Source of the DNA: Lachnospiraceae bacterium
GTDB taxonomy: Bacteria > Bacillota > Clostridia > Lachnospirales > Lachnospiraceae
NCBI GenBank assembly: GCA_024696005.1
Contig: JAILHF010000022.1
Span: 19,193-83,192, forward strand
DNA length: 64,000 nt
Reading direction: 5' to 3'
The position numbers were made by a program, and so were the translations under genes. Positions 1-8,823 of the stretch are shown piece by piece. The notes under the pieces were generated by a model. It saw only the letters and a program-made list of their open reading frames with translations, was not told the DNA's origin and searched no databases. Numbering within the stretch: position 1 is the first letter of the stretch; each line of letters opens with the position of its first letter.

Positions 1-2
1 GC

Positions 3-731
3 AATCTCTATCCGGAGGATCCCTCGTTCGGTGACGGGGATATCTGCTTTTCCTCTTTTGCGACGATCTGGGGCTGGGCCACCTGGAAGCGTGCCTGGAA
101 GCTCTATGACGTGAACATCCGCCGCTGGCCCGAGCTGAAGAAGCAGAAAAAGTTCAAAAGCTTCATGACGGATCATACCTGGGATTTCTTTTCCATCGTG
201 TTCGACGACCTGCAGTATCACTGGTACCGCACCTGGGGGTATCAGTGGAATTTCTGCATGTGGGCGAACGACAAGCTGGGCATCGTGCCCCGGTACAATC
301 TGATCAGCAACATCGGCATGGGCGATGAGCAGGGCGAGCATCCCGCCGACACGAAGGAAAAGGTGGACTATGTTTCCGGCGTGGAAAAGAAGGAGCTTGC
401 GCTTCCGATCCGCTATCCCGAAAAGGTGGAGCGCAACGAGGCATACGACCTGAAGTTCCAGACCTGCTTCTTTACCGAAAAGATCGGGCTTGCAAAGAAG
501 ATCAAATACGGCATCCGCGCGGCGGTCTATGAGAAGGCCTACCGCACGATCAAGGAAATGGAACGGGACGATGAGTACTTCGATCACGTCCTGGAAGAGA
601 AATACAAGCTGAACGAGGAGGAGCGGAAACGCAATCCCGGTGACCGCTACCGCCTGACCGATCCTGCCTCGATGCGAGAGAGCGCAAAGAAGTACGAAAG
701 CTACAGGCGGGGAAAGAAACAGGGGAGCTGA
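3..731 (+). CDS. Glycosyltransferase family 2-like protein, 5' partial
   Basis: The reading frame is open from the window edge, so the N-terminus with the nucleotide-sugar-binding part is missing. The first visible residues carry WGWATWKRAWKLYD, a signature I associate with HlpA-like GT2-fold glycosyltransferases of polysaccharide loci, where it sits in the second half of a protein of about 300 residues. The rest is charged and has no membrane segment. It ends four bases before the next gene, so it is the upstream visible member of the polysaccharide operon. The acceptor and donor sugars cannot be told from sequence. The internal GTG at 111 is only an in-frame codon, not the start. Confidence 0.75.
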   Translation, partial: NLYPEDPSFGDGDICFSSFATIWGWATWKRAWKLYDVNIRRWPELKKQKKFKSFMTDHTWDFFSIVFDDLQYHWYRTWGYQWNFCMWANDKLGIVPRYNLISNIGMGDEQGEHPADTKEKVDYVSGVEKKELALPIRYPEKVERNEAYDLKFQTCFFTEKIGLAKKIKYGIRAAVYEKAYRTIKEMERDDEYFDHVLEEKYKLNEEERKRNPGDRYRLTDPASMRESAKKYESYRRGKKQGS

Positions 732-735
732 AGCG

Positions 736-1608
736 ATGGCATTCACGCTGGACGAAGACAACGCGCTTTTGCGCGCGGCCTATAAAAACGACAATTACCG
801 CGTCATGCAGGGCATGGCGGAGGACGGTCCCTGCCTGATCTTTTTCTCGGGCAAGGGCTTGTATTTCCCGGATACCGAGGAGAGCTTCCGCGAGACGGTG
901 CTCTACAAAGACCGTTACGAGTGGGCGCGCGTGGCGTCCCGCTGCCTGCCCCGGGTCTCGCGTGTGATCCTGATCCGCGACGTGCGCAAATGCTGGTACG
1001 CAACGGGCATCAGCGAAAAACATGACACGATCGAAAAAGTGATCACACTGGTGAAGGAGCTGAGCGGAGGCTATCGCAGCATCTGCATCGGCAATTCCGC
1101 CGGCGGTTACATGGCGGCCATCGCGGGCGCCGCGATCGGAGCGGATGCGGTCTACAGCTGGGGCGGGCAGAGCGACCTGCGCCCTTTTGTGGATATCAGC
1201 AGCAACCGCTTTTTCACGGGGCACGCAGACGATCCCGCGTTTAAGGATTACATGGAGATCCGCAATGTGCTAAGCCTTGGGGACACGCCTCTCTTTTATT
1301 TCTACAGCGCGCAGAACGAGCGCGACCGGGATTCGGCCGCGGTGATGCGTTCGATCGAAGGCACGCAGCTTTTCGCGCTCGATTCGAAGGAGCACGGGGC
1401 AGGCTTCAACACGGAGACCTATGTGAATATGTTCCGCTGTGATGTGGACAGGCTTTCGGCGCTCTGCGGGGAATATGCCGAAAAGCCCGTGGATGCGAAG
1501 GAACTGGGAGAGAGCATCTGTGCCCTTGTTCCCGAAGCGGAGCGCTATCACGAAACGGAAGAGAAGCCGGGCCTGTTAAAGCGTATCATCAGGAGGCTTG
1601 CGAAATGA
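736..1608 (+). CDS. Alpha/beta-hydrolase-like protein of the polysaccharide locus
   Basis: A 290-residue soluble protein starting at an ATG behind a GGGGAG site. The hallmark is IGNSAGGYMAA, a nucleophile-elbow pattern (G-x-S-x-G) with Ser about residue 121; a possible catalytic His lies in KEHG near residue 220. No signal peptide or membrane helix is seen. It overlaps the next gene by four bases (ATGA), so the two are probably translationally coupled. By context it may be an esterase, deacetylase or acyltransferase acting on glycan building blocks, but that role is inference. I do not recognise a characterised orthologue. Confidence 0.65.
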   Translation: MAFTLDEDNALLRAAYKNDNYRVMQGMAEDGPCLIFFSGKGLYFPDTEESFRETVLYKDRYEWARVASRCLPRVSRVILIRDVRKCWYATGISEKHDTIEKVITLVKELSGGYRSICIGNSAGGYMAAIAGAAIGADAVYSWGGQSDLRPFVDISSNRFFTGHADDPAFKDYMEIRNVLSLGDTPLFYFYSAQNERDRDSAAVMRSIEGTQLFALDSKEHGAGFNTETYVNMFRCDVDRLSALCGEYAEKPVDAKELGESICALVPEAERYHETEEKPGLLKRIIRRLAK

Positions 1609-3227
1609 AGCGGATCGAGGACTTTCCCGTCGATCCTGCGCTGATGCGGGAACTGACGGAAGAATGCGCAAAACGCTTCGGGCCTCTCGAAGTGAGCAGC
1701 AAAAAATATGTATACGTGAACCTTTCAATGGTGAGGCTGCAGACGGTATGGTTCATGCCCAAGCTGATCTACGCGAGGGCCATCTGCGAGGCCTGCGGGG
1801 CCGGGATGATCGTGCTCACCTGGAAGGAGAACGAACTGTTCACAAAGCTGGTCGAGGCCTTCGGCGGAGAGCATGTGGCGCTGGATACCATGTGCCGCAA
1901 GGATCCGGCAGCGCTGCTGGCGACCTTCGGCAGGGCCTGCTCCGTTTACATGAAAGGCAGTGATGTGGAAGGCTTCCGGAAGATGAAGCTCTGGGGACTG
2001 CCCGTGGGACGGGTCATGTACGAAGACATCCTGCGTACCTCCTCCCTTTCCACGATACGCACGCTGCGCGACAAGACCGTCATGAAGAAAACGATCCACA
2101 TCCTCTGGATGTGTCACGCGCTGAAACACTATTTTAAGAAAAAGCCGCCGCTCTTTTCGGTCGGGGACGACATCGCCTATCACGAAGGGATACAGCACGC
2201 GATGTTCAAACAGGCCGGCGCGGAGGTGTACTGCATGAGCGACAAGGCGGAAGCAATGGTGCTCTTTGATTCGGAGGGCCGCGTCATCCGAAGGGGTGAG
2301 ATGCGCCACCGCCGTCTGGCAGCCCTGATCGACCGCGTGGATTACGATGAGGAGAAAGCGCTGAAGGCGCTGGAGGACCGCTTCCACGGCAAGATCCCGA
2401 CGGTCTGGGACCGCGGGGCTTTCGTCGGGAAAAAGGTCATGGGGCGCGAAGAGCTGATGAAGCAGCTTGGCCTCGACCCCGCGAAAAAGAACATCGTGAT
2501 CATGGCGCATACCTTCACGGACGCCGTGTTCAATTACGGCGAGCTGTATTTCCGTGATTATTACGACTGGACCGAGAAAACGCTCAGGATCGCTTCGGAG
2601 ACGAAGGACGTGAACTGGATCCTGAAGCCGCATCCGAGCAGGAAGTCCTATAACGAATCGACGGATTCGATCGAGGACATGTACCGGCGCTATCGCAGGG
2701 ACAACATCTTCCTGATGCCGGACGATGTTAGCTCGGAGAGCCTGCGGGGCTTTGCGGACTGCGTGATCACGATCGGCGGCAACGCCGGTGCGGAGTTTGC
2801 CTGCTGCGGGATCCCGGCCGTGATCGTGGGTTTCCCCTATTACAGGGGCTTCGGTTACACGCTGGAGCCGAAGGATTATTCCGAATACGAAAAGCTGCTC
2901 CGCGGCATCTCGTCGATCGAGCCGCTCACCGAAGAGCAGACGCGCATGGCGCGCAAGGTGTTTTACGTAAACGGCAGCAGCGAGATGAAGAGCTTAAGCT
3001 TTCAGGACGAGCCGGCACTGCTTTTGAAGGAGCTGTACGGCGAGATGATCGACGCGATGGCGGTCGAATATTACGAGAGCAACAAGGGAACGAAGAAATT
3101 CAACGACCGCATCACGAAGGAACTGACGAAATACATGGCTTCGCACGACATGCGGCAGAGCGAGTATTTCCGAAGGGGAGAACAGCGCGGCAGGGAAGCC
3201 ACTTGGGAATACGGAAAACGCAGGTGA
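1605..3227 (+). CDS. Capsule polysaccharide biosynthesis (GT-B-like) protein
   Basis: A 540-residue protein. The C-terminal half contains DCVITIGGNAGAEFACCGIPAV followed by a GFGYTLEP segment, a pattern typical of the Capsule_synth/KpsS-KpsC type GT-B proteins in which the acidic-Gly loop binds the nucleotide sugar. The N-terminal half (roughly 1-250) is an alpha/beta region without clear motif, as expected for the acceptor domain. It probably adds a sugar or initiates the chain in the cytoplasm. It begins inside the end of the preceding hydrolase-like gene and is followed after three bases by a GT2 gene, so it sits mid-operon. Linkage specificity is unknown. Confidence 0.7.
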   Translation: MKRIEDFPVDPALMRELTEECAKRFGPLEVSSKKYVYVNLSMVRLQTVWFMPKLIYARAICEACGAGMIVLTWKENELFTKLVEAFGGEHVALDTMCRKDPAALLATFGRACSVYMKGSDVEGFRKMKLWGLPVGRVMYEDILRTSSLSTIRTLRDKTVMKKTIHILWMCHALKHYFKKKPPLFSVGDDIAYHEGIQHAMFKQAGAEVYCMSDKAEAMVLFDSEGRVIRRGEMRHRRLAALIDRVDYDEEKALKALEDRFHGKIPTVWDRGAFVGKKVMGREELMKQLGLDPAKKNIVIMAHTFTDAVFNYGELYFRDYYDWTEKTLRIASETKDVNWILKPHPSRKSYNESTDSIEDMYRRYRRDNIFLMPDDVSSESLRGFADCVITIGGNAGAEFACCGIPAVIVGFPYYRGFGYTLEPKDYSEYEKLLRGISSIEPLTEEQTRMARKVFYVNGSSEMKSLSFQDEPALLLKELYGEMIDAMAVEYYESNKGTKKFNDRITKELTKYMASHDMRQSEYFRRGEQRGREATWEYGKRR

Positions 3228-3230
3228 GAA

Positions 3231-4205
3231 ATGGCGGGACTTAAGCCTTCCGAAAAACTGATATCGGTCATCGTGCCCGTCTACAACGTGGAGGATTACC
3301 TGAAGGAGTGCGTGGACAGCGTGCTGGCGCAGACGCATGAAAAGCTGGAGCTGATCCTCGTGGACGACGGCTCAAAGGACAGCTCGGGAAAGCTCTGCGA
3401 CGGCTTTGCCGCGTCGGACAGCCGCGTGAAGGTGATCCACAAAGAGAACGGCGGCCTGTCTTCGGCCCGCAATGCGGGACTGGAGCAGTGCAGCGGGGAT
3501 TACGTGTTCTTCCTGGATTCCGACGACTATATTTACGAAAAGGCAATGGAAAAGATGGTCACGCTGGCCGAAACGGAAGGCTGCGGCATCGTGGTCTGCG
3601 GCTTCTGCAACCAGGGCGAGCCTCTGGGTGCGAAGCAGGGGGACGGAAAGAACCGTTTCTACACGGGACGGCAGCTGATCGACATCTTTTACGGCCCGCA
3701 GCATACGCCGATCACCCTGGCCTGGAACAAGCTTTACCGCAGGTCCGTGATCGGGGAGCTCCGTTTTCCGGAAGGCTATATCCACGAGGACGAAGCCATG
3801 GTCGTGCAGTTTCTCTACAGGGCCGCAAAGGTGGGCTGGATCCGCGAAAACCTGCATTGCTACCGTTCGCGCTCCGGCAGCATCACGGGCGAAAAGTTTT
3901 CGCTTAAGCGCCTGGACATCCTCCATGCATTCCGCGCAAGGCTTTCGTTTTACGAGAGCGCCGGGGAGGAGGAGTACCTGGTGCGCGAGGAGCAGTGCTA
4001 TCTCTCGGCCCTGCTGGAATACTACGGCAGGGTGAAGAAGGAACTGCCGGAAGAAAAGAAGGCAAGGGAAGAACTGAAACAGCAATACCGGGAGCGTTAC
4101 CGTGCGGCCCGGAAGGGAAAGTGGAGCGCGGCAAAAAAGCTGCTCTATCTTGCCTGCTTCTTCTTCCCGGGCTTATACAGCCTGCTTCGCAGGAAAGGAC
4201 GTTAA
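3231..4205 (+). CDS. Glycosyltransferase family 2
   Basis: A 324-residue GT-A enzyme. VIVPVYNVEDYL near residue 15, ELILVDDGSKDSS near residue 45, and GLSSARNAGL plus FFLDSDDYI (the DxD-type metal/nucleotide-sugar site, about residues 95-101) are all present. HEDEA near residue 187 looks like the catalytic-base segment. The C-terminus has a basic stretch and a hydrophobic end (LLYLACFFFPGLYSLL) that could touch the membrane. It is spaced three bases from both neighbours in the polysaccharide operon. It transfers one sugar of the repeat unit; which sugar cannot be predicted. Confidence 0.88.
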   Translation: MAGLKPSEKLISVIVPVYNVEDYLKECVDSVLAQTHEKLELILVDDGSKDSSGKLCDGFAASDSRVKVIHKENGGLSSARNAGLEQCSGDYVFFLDSDDYIYEKAMEKMVTLAETEGCGIVVCGFCNQGEPLGAKQGDGKNRFYTGRQLIDIFYGPQHTPITLAWNKLYRRSVIGELRFPEGYIHEDEAMVVQFLYRAAKVGWIRENLHCYRSRSGSITGEKFSLKRLDILHAFRARLSFYESAGEEEYLVREEQCYLSALLEYYGRVKKELPEEKKAREELKQQYRERYRAARKGKWSAAKKLLYLACFFFPGLYSLLRRKGR

Positions 4206-4208
4206 AGA

Positions 4209-5342
4209 ATGAAGATCGTGATAGCGGGAGACACCCTGCCGAAAAAGATCAACATGCACGAATACGAAGAGGGAAACGCGGAGCTGATCTTCGGGAAAGA
4301 GCTCATGGAGCGCTTTGCTTCGGCAGACTACAGCATCGTGAACCTGGAAGGCTCCTTTACGGACGGGGAAGAGCCGATCGAAAAATCCGGCGGTCACCTG
4401 AAGGGGAGCAAAAAAGCCTTTGCCGCGGTAAAGGCGCTGGGTGTGAAATGCGCCTCCCTTGCCAATAACCACATCTGCGATTACGGGGACAGGGGTGTCC
4501 TGGATACGATCGAACAGCTGGAGAGCAGCGGGATGGACTGGGTCGGTGCCGGGAAGGACCGGGAGAGCATGCGCCGTTCGCTCATAAAGGAGATCGACGG
4601 CTGCCGTGTCGGGATCTATTCCTGCGCGGCGACCGAATTCAACATCGCCGAAAGCGGAAAGGCCGGCGTGAATACCGTGGACCTTTTGGACACGCCGGAC
4701 GAGATCGCCGCGCTGAAAGAAAAATGCGATCTGCTGATCTGCATCTATCACGGCGGCCGGGAGCTGTACCGCTATCCCACGCCGCTGCAGCAGCGCTTTT
4801 GCCGAAAGCTGGCCGAAAAAGGCGCCGACGTGGTGCTGTGCCAGCATTCCCACTGCATCGGCTGCATGGAGGAATACAAGGGCGCGACCATCCTGTACGG
4901 ACAGGGGAATTTCTCCTTCCACGGGCAGAACGATGAGCTGCGCCACAGCGGACTGTTGCTGACGATCACCAAAGAGGGAGAGGAGCTGAAGCTTGAGCCC
5001 GAGGTGGTGGTGAATGCGGACGGGCATGTGAACCTTGCCGGAAAGGAAGAGGCGGACGCGATCCTTTCGGCATTCCGGGCGAGGAATGAAGAGATCCGCA
5101 GGGAAGGCTTTGTGCAGGAACGTTTCACGAAGCTTGCGGAAGAGCTTTATCCGCAGGGGATGCAGGTCCTGAGCGGACGTTTCGGAAAGAAGCTCTGGCA
5201 CGAGCAGGACGGCTGGCTGCAAAGAAAGTTTTACCGTCACATCGACCGCAGGCACATCCTGAACATGATACGGAACGAGGAAAACCGCGAGTTCCTCGTA
5301 AAGGGTCTGGAGGAAGACATCCGGAAGAATAAGGATCAATGA
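4209..5342 (+). CDS. CapA-family (PGA_cap) protein
   Basis: A 377-residue member of the CapA/PGA_cap calcineurin-like metallophosphoesterase-fold family. Visible are MKIVIAGDTLP at the N-terminus, NLEGSF, SLANNHICDYGDRG, IYHGGRE and CQHSHCIG followed by YGQGNFSF, which line up with the metal-binding motifs of the fold. Related proteins support poly-gamma-glutamate or capsule assembly, but no capB or capC partner is in the window. Here the operon points to a role in surface-glycan processing. There is no signal peptide, so it is probably cytoplasmic or membrane-peripheral. It overlaps the next gene by four bases. Confidence 0.82.
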   Translation: MKIVIAGDTLPKKINMHEYEEGNAELIFGKELMERFASADYSIVNLEGSFTDGEEPIEKSGGHLKGSKKAFAAVKALGVKCASLANNHICDYGDRGVLDTIEQLESSGMDWVGAGKDRESMRRSLIKEIDGCRVGIYSCAATEFNIAESGKAGVNTVDLLDTPDEIAALKEKCDLLICIYHGGRELYRYPTPLQQRFCRKLAEKGADVVLCQHSHCIGCMEEYKGATILYGQGNFSFHGQNDELRHSGLLLTITKEGEELKLEPEVVVNADGHVNLAGKEEADAILSAFRARNEEIRREGFVQERFTKLAEELYPQGMQVLSGRFGKKLWHEQDGWLQRKFYRHIDRRHILNMIRNEENREFLVKGLEEDIRKNKDQ

Positions 5343-6406
5343 AGAAATACCATCTGACGAAAGAAGAAAAACACGATTACGGAAGCTTCTCCCAAAAGCT
5401 GCAGCGCAAGCTGAGCGGCGTGCTCTTCAGGCTCTGCGGGGGGCGCGAGAAGGCGTATCCTTTTTACCGCTCCTGGAAGCACAGGAACCGTACGATACGA
5501 AACAAGACGGAAGGCTGGAAGCATTACATGACCGAGGAACCCGCGTATCTGGCGGGCTTCGGCCACGGGCTCGGCGCCTGGAGGACCGGCCTGGTCCACG
5601 CAAAGCTTTTTGGCCTGGAATACGCCTATACGCCGATGGTCTCGACTGCCTGGGAAGAGACACTGGGCCTGGGAGACGGGATGGTCAGGGCAGCAGAGCT
5701 GCTTTCGAAAGGCTTCCGCAAAGTGGTGCTGCCCTATTACGATACGGCCCGGGAGGCGGACCTTGCGATGATCAGGCAGATCATCCGCTCCTATGAAGGC
5801 GAGAACGTCCTGTTTTACAACGAATACGAACAGTGGACAAAGAAGGGCGACGACATCGCGGGCGATGAGATGATACGGGATCTCTTCTGGAAGAGCTCCC
5901 GCAGGAAGGCGGAAAAACTTACCTTTGCCGCTGACTGGCTTTCGATCGCCCTGCACATCCGCAGGGGCGACGTGCAGTCCCGCCTGCGCCAGGGCGACGA
6001 GACGATGCGCAGCCGCTGGCTGGATACGGATTATTACATCAGGATCGCTTCCATGCTGGAGCGCGAGGTCTTTCCGGAGGGCGGCATCCGCTTTTATGTT
6101 TTTTCGGAAGGAAAGAAAGAGGATTTTCCGGAGTTTGACGCGCTTTCGTCTCCGGTGGAATTCTGCCTGGACATGCCGGAGCAGCAATGCTTCCTGCACA
6201 TGTGCCACGCGGATCTGCTGGTGACGGCGGCCAGCTCTTTCTCGATCGTATCGGGCGCGATCAACCCGCATGTGAAGATCGTCCCGGACCGGAAATGGCT
6301 GATCTTTCCGGACACGGAGGAATGGATCGTTGCCACGGAGGACGGAGAGATCGGTGCTTCCGGCAGGGAGCGGCTGAAGGAATATTTTGCCGCGCGCAAA
6401 GCGTGA
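5339..6406 (+). CDS. GT11-like (alpha-1,2-fucosyltransferase-type) glycosyltransferase
   Basis: A 355-residue protein with LHIRRGDV near residue 206, the H-x-R-R-G-D motif that binds the GDP-sugar in alpha-1,2 and alpha-1,6 fucosyltransferases. A second conserved region, LLVTAASSFSIVSGAIN, near residue 295 matches the SSFS block of the same superfamily. The first 90 residues are basic and without a membrane helix. It starts inside the stop of the CapA-like gene (ATGA). GDP-fucose use is probable from the motif, but GDP-fucose synthesis genes are not in this window, and some relatives use other donors. Confidence 0.72.
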   Translation: MKKYHLTKEEKHDYGSFSQKLQRKLSGVLFRLCGGREKAYPFYRSWKHRNRTIRNKTEGWKHYMTEEPAYLAGFGHGLGAWRTGLVHAKLFGLEYAYTPMVSTAWEETLGLGDGMVRAAELLSKGFRKVVLPYYDTAREADLAMIRQIIRSYEGENVLFYNEYEQWTKKGDDIAGDEMIRDLFWKSSRRKAEKLTFAADWLSIALHIRRGDVQSRLRQGDETMRSRWLDTDYYIRIASMLEREVFPEGGIRFYVFSEGKKEDFPEFDALSSPVEFCLDMPEQQCFLHMCHADLLVTAASSFSIVSGAINPHVKIVPDRKWLIFPDTEEWIVATEDGEIGASGRERLKEYFAARKA

Positions 6407-6425
6407 GTGATAAAGGAACAGAACG

Positions 6426-8183
6426 ATGCTGAAAAAGATCTACGCAGTACTTGAACCGAAACACAGGACCCGGATGCTGGGCATCCTTGTGATCATAGTC
6501 ATCAATTCGGGACTGGAACTTTTAGGGATCGCGGGGGTGTTCCCGCTGATCGATGCCGTGACCAAGCCCGAGCTGCTGCATGAGAAGCAGTACTTCCTGC
6601 TTGCGAGGGAGATCTTTCCCGTGCAGAAGGATTCGGAGTTCATCGCGCTGATGGCCCTGGCCCTGGCCGTGATCTATGTCGCAAAGAACGTCTACCTGAT
6701 CTGGATGAACTCGGTCTTTTACCGTTTCACGACCAACAGCCAGAAGGACCTGGCCGTGAAGATGACGGAATGCTATCTCTATCAGAACTATGCTTTCCAT
6801 GTGGAGCACAACCTGACCGAGCTGCAGCGCAACGTCGAAAATGACGTGAGCAGCCTCTTTACCACGCTTCTGTATATCCTGCAGCTTACGGCCGAGGTGC
6901 TGGTCTGCACGCTGACGGTGATCTACCTGGCGCTGACCGATCTGCGCACCACGCTGGTCCTGACCGCATTGATGTGCGTGCTCCTTCTGCTCCTGCTTCT
7001 GGTGATGCGCAAGCGCATGAAGCAGCTGGGCGAGCAGAACCGAAAGACCTATGAGGAGCGCGTGCGCTGGTTCTTCCAGAGCTTCAGCGGCATCAAGGAG
7101 ATCAAGACCGCCAACAAGGAAGACTTTTTCATCAAGGGCTACCGCGATTCCTACGACCGTTATTCCCGCGTGTACTACCAGCGGAACGTCCTGGGCAACA
7201 TGGTCAAGCCCGTCGTGGAGATGGTCTGCGTCGGCGGCATCATGGTCTACATGGGGACGCGCATCCTTTCGGGTGAGGACGTGCAGAACTTCGTTCCCGT
7301 GCTCGCGGTCTTTGCGATGGCGGCATTCCGCATGATGCCTTCGTTCAACCGCATCAGCGGCTTTCTGAACAACATCAACTTCGCGAAGCCCTCCGTGAAC
7401 GCGGTCTATCAGGACATGATCGAGATGAAGGAGCTGCAGAAGGCGCGCCGCGCAAAGCAGGAAGGCGCGATCGGATTCAAAAAGGAGCTGAAGATCAGCG
7501 GTCTGTGCTTCCATTACGCCTCCAACCCGGGCAAGGAAGTGCTCAAGGACCTTTCAATGACCATACCCTATAACAGTTCCGTGGCCCTGGTGGGTCCCTC
7601 CGGCGCCGGAAAGACCACGCTGGCGGACATCATCCTGGGCATATACGAACCCACCGGCGGAAAGGTGTGCGCGGACGGAGAGGACATCCACCGGCATCTG
7701 GATGCCTGGCACCACATGATCGGCTACATCCCGCAGAGCATCTATCTGATGGACGACACGATACGCGCCAACATCGCCTTCGGCGTGCCCGAGGACGAGA
7801 TCGATGACGAGCGCGTGTGGGAAGTGCTGCGGGAGGCGCAGCTCGAGGAATATGTGAAGCAGCAGGAGAAGGGGCTGGATACCGTGATCGGTGACCGCGG
7901 CGTGAAGCTCTCCGGCGGACAGAGGCAGCGCATGGGCATCGCCAGGGCTCTCTATCCTTCGCCGCAGCTTCTGGTGCTGGACGAAGCCACCTCGGCGCTC
8001 GACAGCGAGACCGAGAGCGCGGTGATGGAAGCGATCTACCATCTGGCCGGCCGCATCACGATGATCGTGATCGCGCACCGCATCACGACGATACGCAGCT
8101 GTGACGAGATCTACCGGGTCTGCGACGGCGTCGCAAAAAAGATCAGCTACGAAGAGGCGGAAAATGACAAAGACAAAAAGTAA
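6426..8183 (+). CDS. ABC exporter/flippase, fused membrane and ATPase domains
   Basis: A 585-residue half-transporter of the MsbA/PglK type. Hydrophobic segments lie at about 18-42, 72-95, 145-170, 175-195 and 260-305, then the ATPase domain: Walker A GPSGAGKTT at 390-398, signature LSGGQ at 495-499, Walker B LLVLDEATSALD at 515-526 and the H-loop His at 551. Such proteins flip lipid-linked oligosaccharides or export glycolipids. Its place inside the polysaccharide operon supports a lipid-linked glycan substrate. It has its own AAAGGAA ribosome site and overlaps the following DUF1919 gene by 20 bases. Confidence 0.9.
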   Translation: MLKKIYAVLEPKHRTRMLGILVIIVINSGLELLGIAGVFPLIDAVTKPELLHEKQYFLLAREIFPVQKDSEFIALMALALAVIYVAKNVYLIWMNSVFYRFTTNSQKDLAVKMTECYLYQNYAFHVEHNLTELQRNVENDVSSLFTTLLYILQLTAEVLVCTLTVIYLALTDLRTTLVLTALMCVLLLLLLLVMRKRMKQLGEQNRKTYEERVRWFFQSFSGIKEIKTANKEDFFIKGYRDSYDRYSRVYYQRNVLGNMVKPVVEMVCVGGIMVYMGTRILSGEDVQNFVPVLAVFAMAAFRMMPSFNRISGFLNNINFAKPSVNAVYQDMIEMKELQKARRAKQEGAIGFKKELKISGLCFHYASNPGKEVLKDLSMTIPYNSSVALVGPSGAGKTTLADIILGIYEPTGGKVCADGEDIHRHLDAWHHMIGYIPQSIYLMDDTIRANIAFGVPEDEIDDERVWEVLREAQLEEYVKQQEKGLDTVIGDRGVKLSGGQRQRMGIARALYPSPQLLVLDEATSALDSETESAVMEAIYHLAGRITMIVIAHRITTIRSCDEIYRVCDGVAKKISYEEAENDKDKK

Positions 8184-8823
8184 AAAAGCGCCGGGCCGGG
8201 CGCGGAGGGTGCTGAAGAAGATCCTGCGGCTGCCCAAGCACCTGTGGGACCGGGCGCGTCTCAAGAATAAAGATTTTTCGCTGATCTCGATGAACTGCAC
8301 CGGCGGGATGATCTACCACGAGCTGCGCCTGCAGTTCTGTTCGCCCACGATCAACCTCTTTTTTTCGGCAGAGGATTTCGTGAAGCTCTGCTCGGACCTG
8401 AAGGGCTATCTGGAAAAGGAAGTCGTTGAGGTCGAGAGTCCCTATCCCTATCCCGTCGGGATGCTGGGGGACCTCACGGTCCATTTCATGCACTATCCCA
8501 CGTTTGCGGAGGCAAAGCGGAAATGGGACGAGCGCTGCGCGCGGGTGAACTACGACAACGTCTATCTGCTGATGTGCGACCGCGACGGCTGCACCGAAGA
8601 ACTGGCGCGGCGTTTTGACGCGATCGGCGGCGTGCGCGGCAAGGTCTTTTACAGCTACCGGAGGATCGATGGCGTGAAGTCGCTTGCCTTTGTCCCGGAC
8701 GGGGAAGAGGACGGGCAGCTGCGCATCATCACGGGATACCGGGACGGCATCACCGGCCGCAAATGGTTTGATGCCTGGGATTACGTTCCCTGCTTTAACC
8801 GGAAGGATGACGATGGAAAATAA
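8164..8823 (+). CDS. DUF1919 family exopolysaccharide-biosynthesis protein
   Basis: A 219-residue protein. ISMNCTGGMIYHELRLQF, SPTINLFFSAEDFVKL, YPVGMLGDLTVHFMHYPTF and KVFYSYRR match DUF1919, a family repeatedly found in capsule and exopolysaccharide clusters but with no settled activity. The start chosen is the ATG at 8164, behind GAAGAGGCGG and overlapping the exporter gene; an upstream in-frame ATG at 8101 would add an arginine-rich extension wholly inside the exporter. The N-terminus is strongly basic. It overlaps the next gene by 11 bases. It is probably cytoplasmic. Confidence 0.75.
   Translation: MTKTKSKKAPGRARRVLKKILRLPKHLWDRARLKNKDFSLISMNCTGGMIYHELRLQFCSPTINLFFSAEDFVKLCSDLKGYLEKEVVEVESPYPYPVGMLGDLTVHFMHYPTFAEAKRKWDERCARVNYDNVYLLMCDRDGCTEELARRFDAIGGVRGKVFYSYRRIDGVKSLAFVPDGEEDGQLRIITGYRDGITGRKWFDAWDYVPCFNRKDDDGK

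Noticed and set aside
550..1224. Long antisense frames in the GC-rich operons, also seen opposite mfd, serS and the glycosyltransferases
   Set aside because: They are shadows of the real genes: Arg/His/Val-rich composition, no ribosome sites and no family motifs.
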